This document shows positions 63,251 to 64,000 of a stretch of 64,000 nt of DNA, piece by piece. The DNA is from Streptomycetaceae bacterium (GTDB lineage Bacteria; Actinomycetota; Actinomycetes; Nanopelagicales; Nanopelagicaceae). Below the pieces are notes generated by a model. The model saw only the letters and a program-made list of their open reading frames with translations, was not told where the DNA came from and did no database searches. Made by a program: the position numbers and the translations under genes. The stretch covers positions 1-64,000 of the forward strand of contig JAIYBJ010000029.1 in NCBI GenBank assembly GCA_027488575.1, given 5' to 3'. Positions within the stretch are counted from its first letter, which is position 1, and each line of letters starts with the position of its first letter.

Positions 63251-64000
63251 TTATTGGTGGTGCGATAAACGTCGTACACGCCTTCGACAGAACGAACCGC
63301 CGTTAATACAGCATCTAGGTGAGTTGCATCTGCCATTTCAAATGTGAATCGTGAAATAGCTACACGATCTTTTGTCGTGCTAACGGCCGCACTTAAAATG
63401 TTTACTTGTTGCTCAGAGAGAGTTCTGGTTACATCAGCTAGCAGTCGTGCACGATCCAACGCTTCTACTTGGATATTTACTAGGAACAAGCTTGATGCCC
63501 CGTCAAGCCATTTAACCCCAACAATGCGATCACTCTGATGTAGGCGTAAGTCATCAGCATTAACGCAATCAGTTCGGTGAACTGAAATTCCACTACCTCG
63601 AGTTATGAAGCCCATGATTGGGTCTCCTGGAACAGGTGTGCAACAACGCGCAAGCTTTACAAGGACATCATCTATGCCTTCAACTTTAATTGCGGTGCTT
63701 GAACGTTTTGCAACTGGCGCTCCCCCTGGAACGAAATCCATAGTTGGTTCTGGATGAGAATCTTCCACACCCATGAACAGAACTAACTTGTCGATAATTG
63801 CGGGAGCAGAAACGTGACCATCACCAACTGCTGAATACAGCGCAGAAATATCTGGATATCTCAGCTCGTGTGCTAGTTCTAGGAGTGCATGTCCTGCAAA
63901 AATCTTCTGAAGAGGTAAACCTGCTTTTCGCATTTGTCGTGCAATTGATTCGCGACCAGCTTCGATTGCTTCCTCGCGGCGCTCTTTGCTAAACCACGCT
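63247..64000 (-). CDS. relA: GTP pyrophosphokinase / (p)ppGpp synthetase-hydrolase, C-terminal part
   Basis: The frame is open to the window edge, so the catalytic HD, synthetase and TGS domains lie outside. The visible ~250 residues begin WFSKERREEAIEAGRESIARQ, a helical region, then the zinc-finger/conserved-cysteine part VKLARCCTPVPGDPIMGFITRGSGISVHRTDC, and a C-terminal ACT domain (VNIQVEALDRARLLADVTRTLSE). This is the regulatory half of a long Rel enzyme, which senses stalled ribosomes and controls (p)ppGpp. The C-terminus is intact (VEGVYDVYRTTNN). Confidence 0.96.
   Translation of the reverse strand, partial: AWFSKERREEAIEAGRESIARQMRKAGLPLQKIFAGHALLELAHELRYPDISALYSAVGDGHVSAPAIIDKLVLFMGVEDSHPEPTMDFVPGGAPVAKRSSTAIKVEGIDDVLVKLARCCTPVPGDPIMGFITRGSGISVHRTDCVNADDLRLHQSDRIVGVKWLDGASSLFLVNIQVEALDRARLLADVTRTLSEQQVNILSAAVSTTKDRVAISRFTFEMADATHLDAVLTAVRSVEGVYDVYRTTNN

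Noticed and set aside
1-64000. Mobile elements, CRISPR arrays, prophage, toxin-antitoxin or defence islands
   Set aside because: No transposase, integrase, direct-repeat array or defence gene families were found in the ORFs; the window reads as conserved core genome.

Overview
The window is core chromosome of an actinobacterium with a small, low-GC, tightly packed genome. Three things point there. First, actinobacterial marker genes are present: mshC of mycothiol synthesis, pafB/pafC, bldD, an mIHF domain, and the SCO1664/DUF3090/MSMEG_4193 trio. Second, gene order matches what I recall of Mycobacterium and Streptomyces (trmI-pafBC-tatAC-helY; pyrR-bldD-nusB-efp; aroQ-aroB-aroK-aroC; mltG-ruvX-alaS). 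Third, base composition looks AT-leaning (low 40s % GC by eye) and most neighbouring genes overlap or nearly touch. A streamlined freshwater lineage such as acI/Nanopelagicales fits well, but this is inference without a phylogeny. There is no insertion sequence, prophage, CRISPR array, rRNA or replication origin, and no gap above 300 bases without a gene (the largest, 61757-61942, is 186 bases).

Layout. 1-1024 (+): 3' end of gcvP. 11063-1062 (-): a ten-gene run trmI-pafB-pafC-tatA-tatC-lipid kinase-helY-exonuclease-lnt-ppm, with the usual Pup/proteasome genes missing between trmI and pafB. 11109-11867 (+): a RecB-like nuclease. 15709-11845 (-): phosphatase-like protein, DUF3090, PI3/4-kinase-like protein, mshC and a HAD hydrolase. 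15759-28592: short units on both strands with an aldo/keto reductase, an M20 peptidase, tRNA-Leu, apt, a surface acyltransferase, tdk, an alcohol dehydrogenase, membrane proteins, a purine permease, ung, an ABC ATPase, an orphan tandem-ACT protein and hisE-hisG. 47366-28659 (-): a long run of 17 co-directional genes covering pyrimidine synthesis, then an mIHF-Gmk fusion, rpoZ, coaBC, metK, priA, def, fmt, rsmB and rpe. 47491-47988 (+): bldD. 61756-47963 (-): a second long run with a metallo-hydrolase, hisS, aspS, DUF948, alaS, ruvX, mltG, the shikimate genes, efp and nusB. 61943-63250 (+): a DUF349 protein. 63247-64000 (-): 3' end of relA.

Regulation visible in sequence. Several unit heads carry TANNNT exactly six bases before the start codon, the geometry of leaderless transcription, while others have a clear Shine-Dalgarno sequence. 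The pyr operon leader holds a good match to the PyrR binding loop directly before a strong Shine-Dalgarno. A 22-base inverted repeat sits just upstream of the bldD -10. A perfect 18-bp stem terminates the convergent purine permease and ung genes.

The most interesting points are: (1) the phosphatase/DUF3090/kinase trio coupled to mshC, a candidate undescribed phosphorylation or mycothiol-precursor system; (2) the mIHF-guanylate kinase fusion; (3) an apparent deletion of the proteasome block that leaves pafBC; (4) a SerB2-like protein reduced to its two ACT domains; and (5) the leaderless promoter geometry and palindrome-rich spacers.
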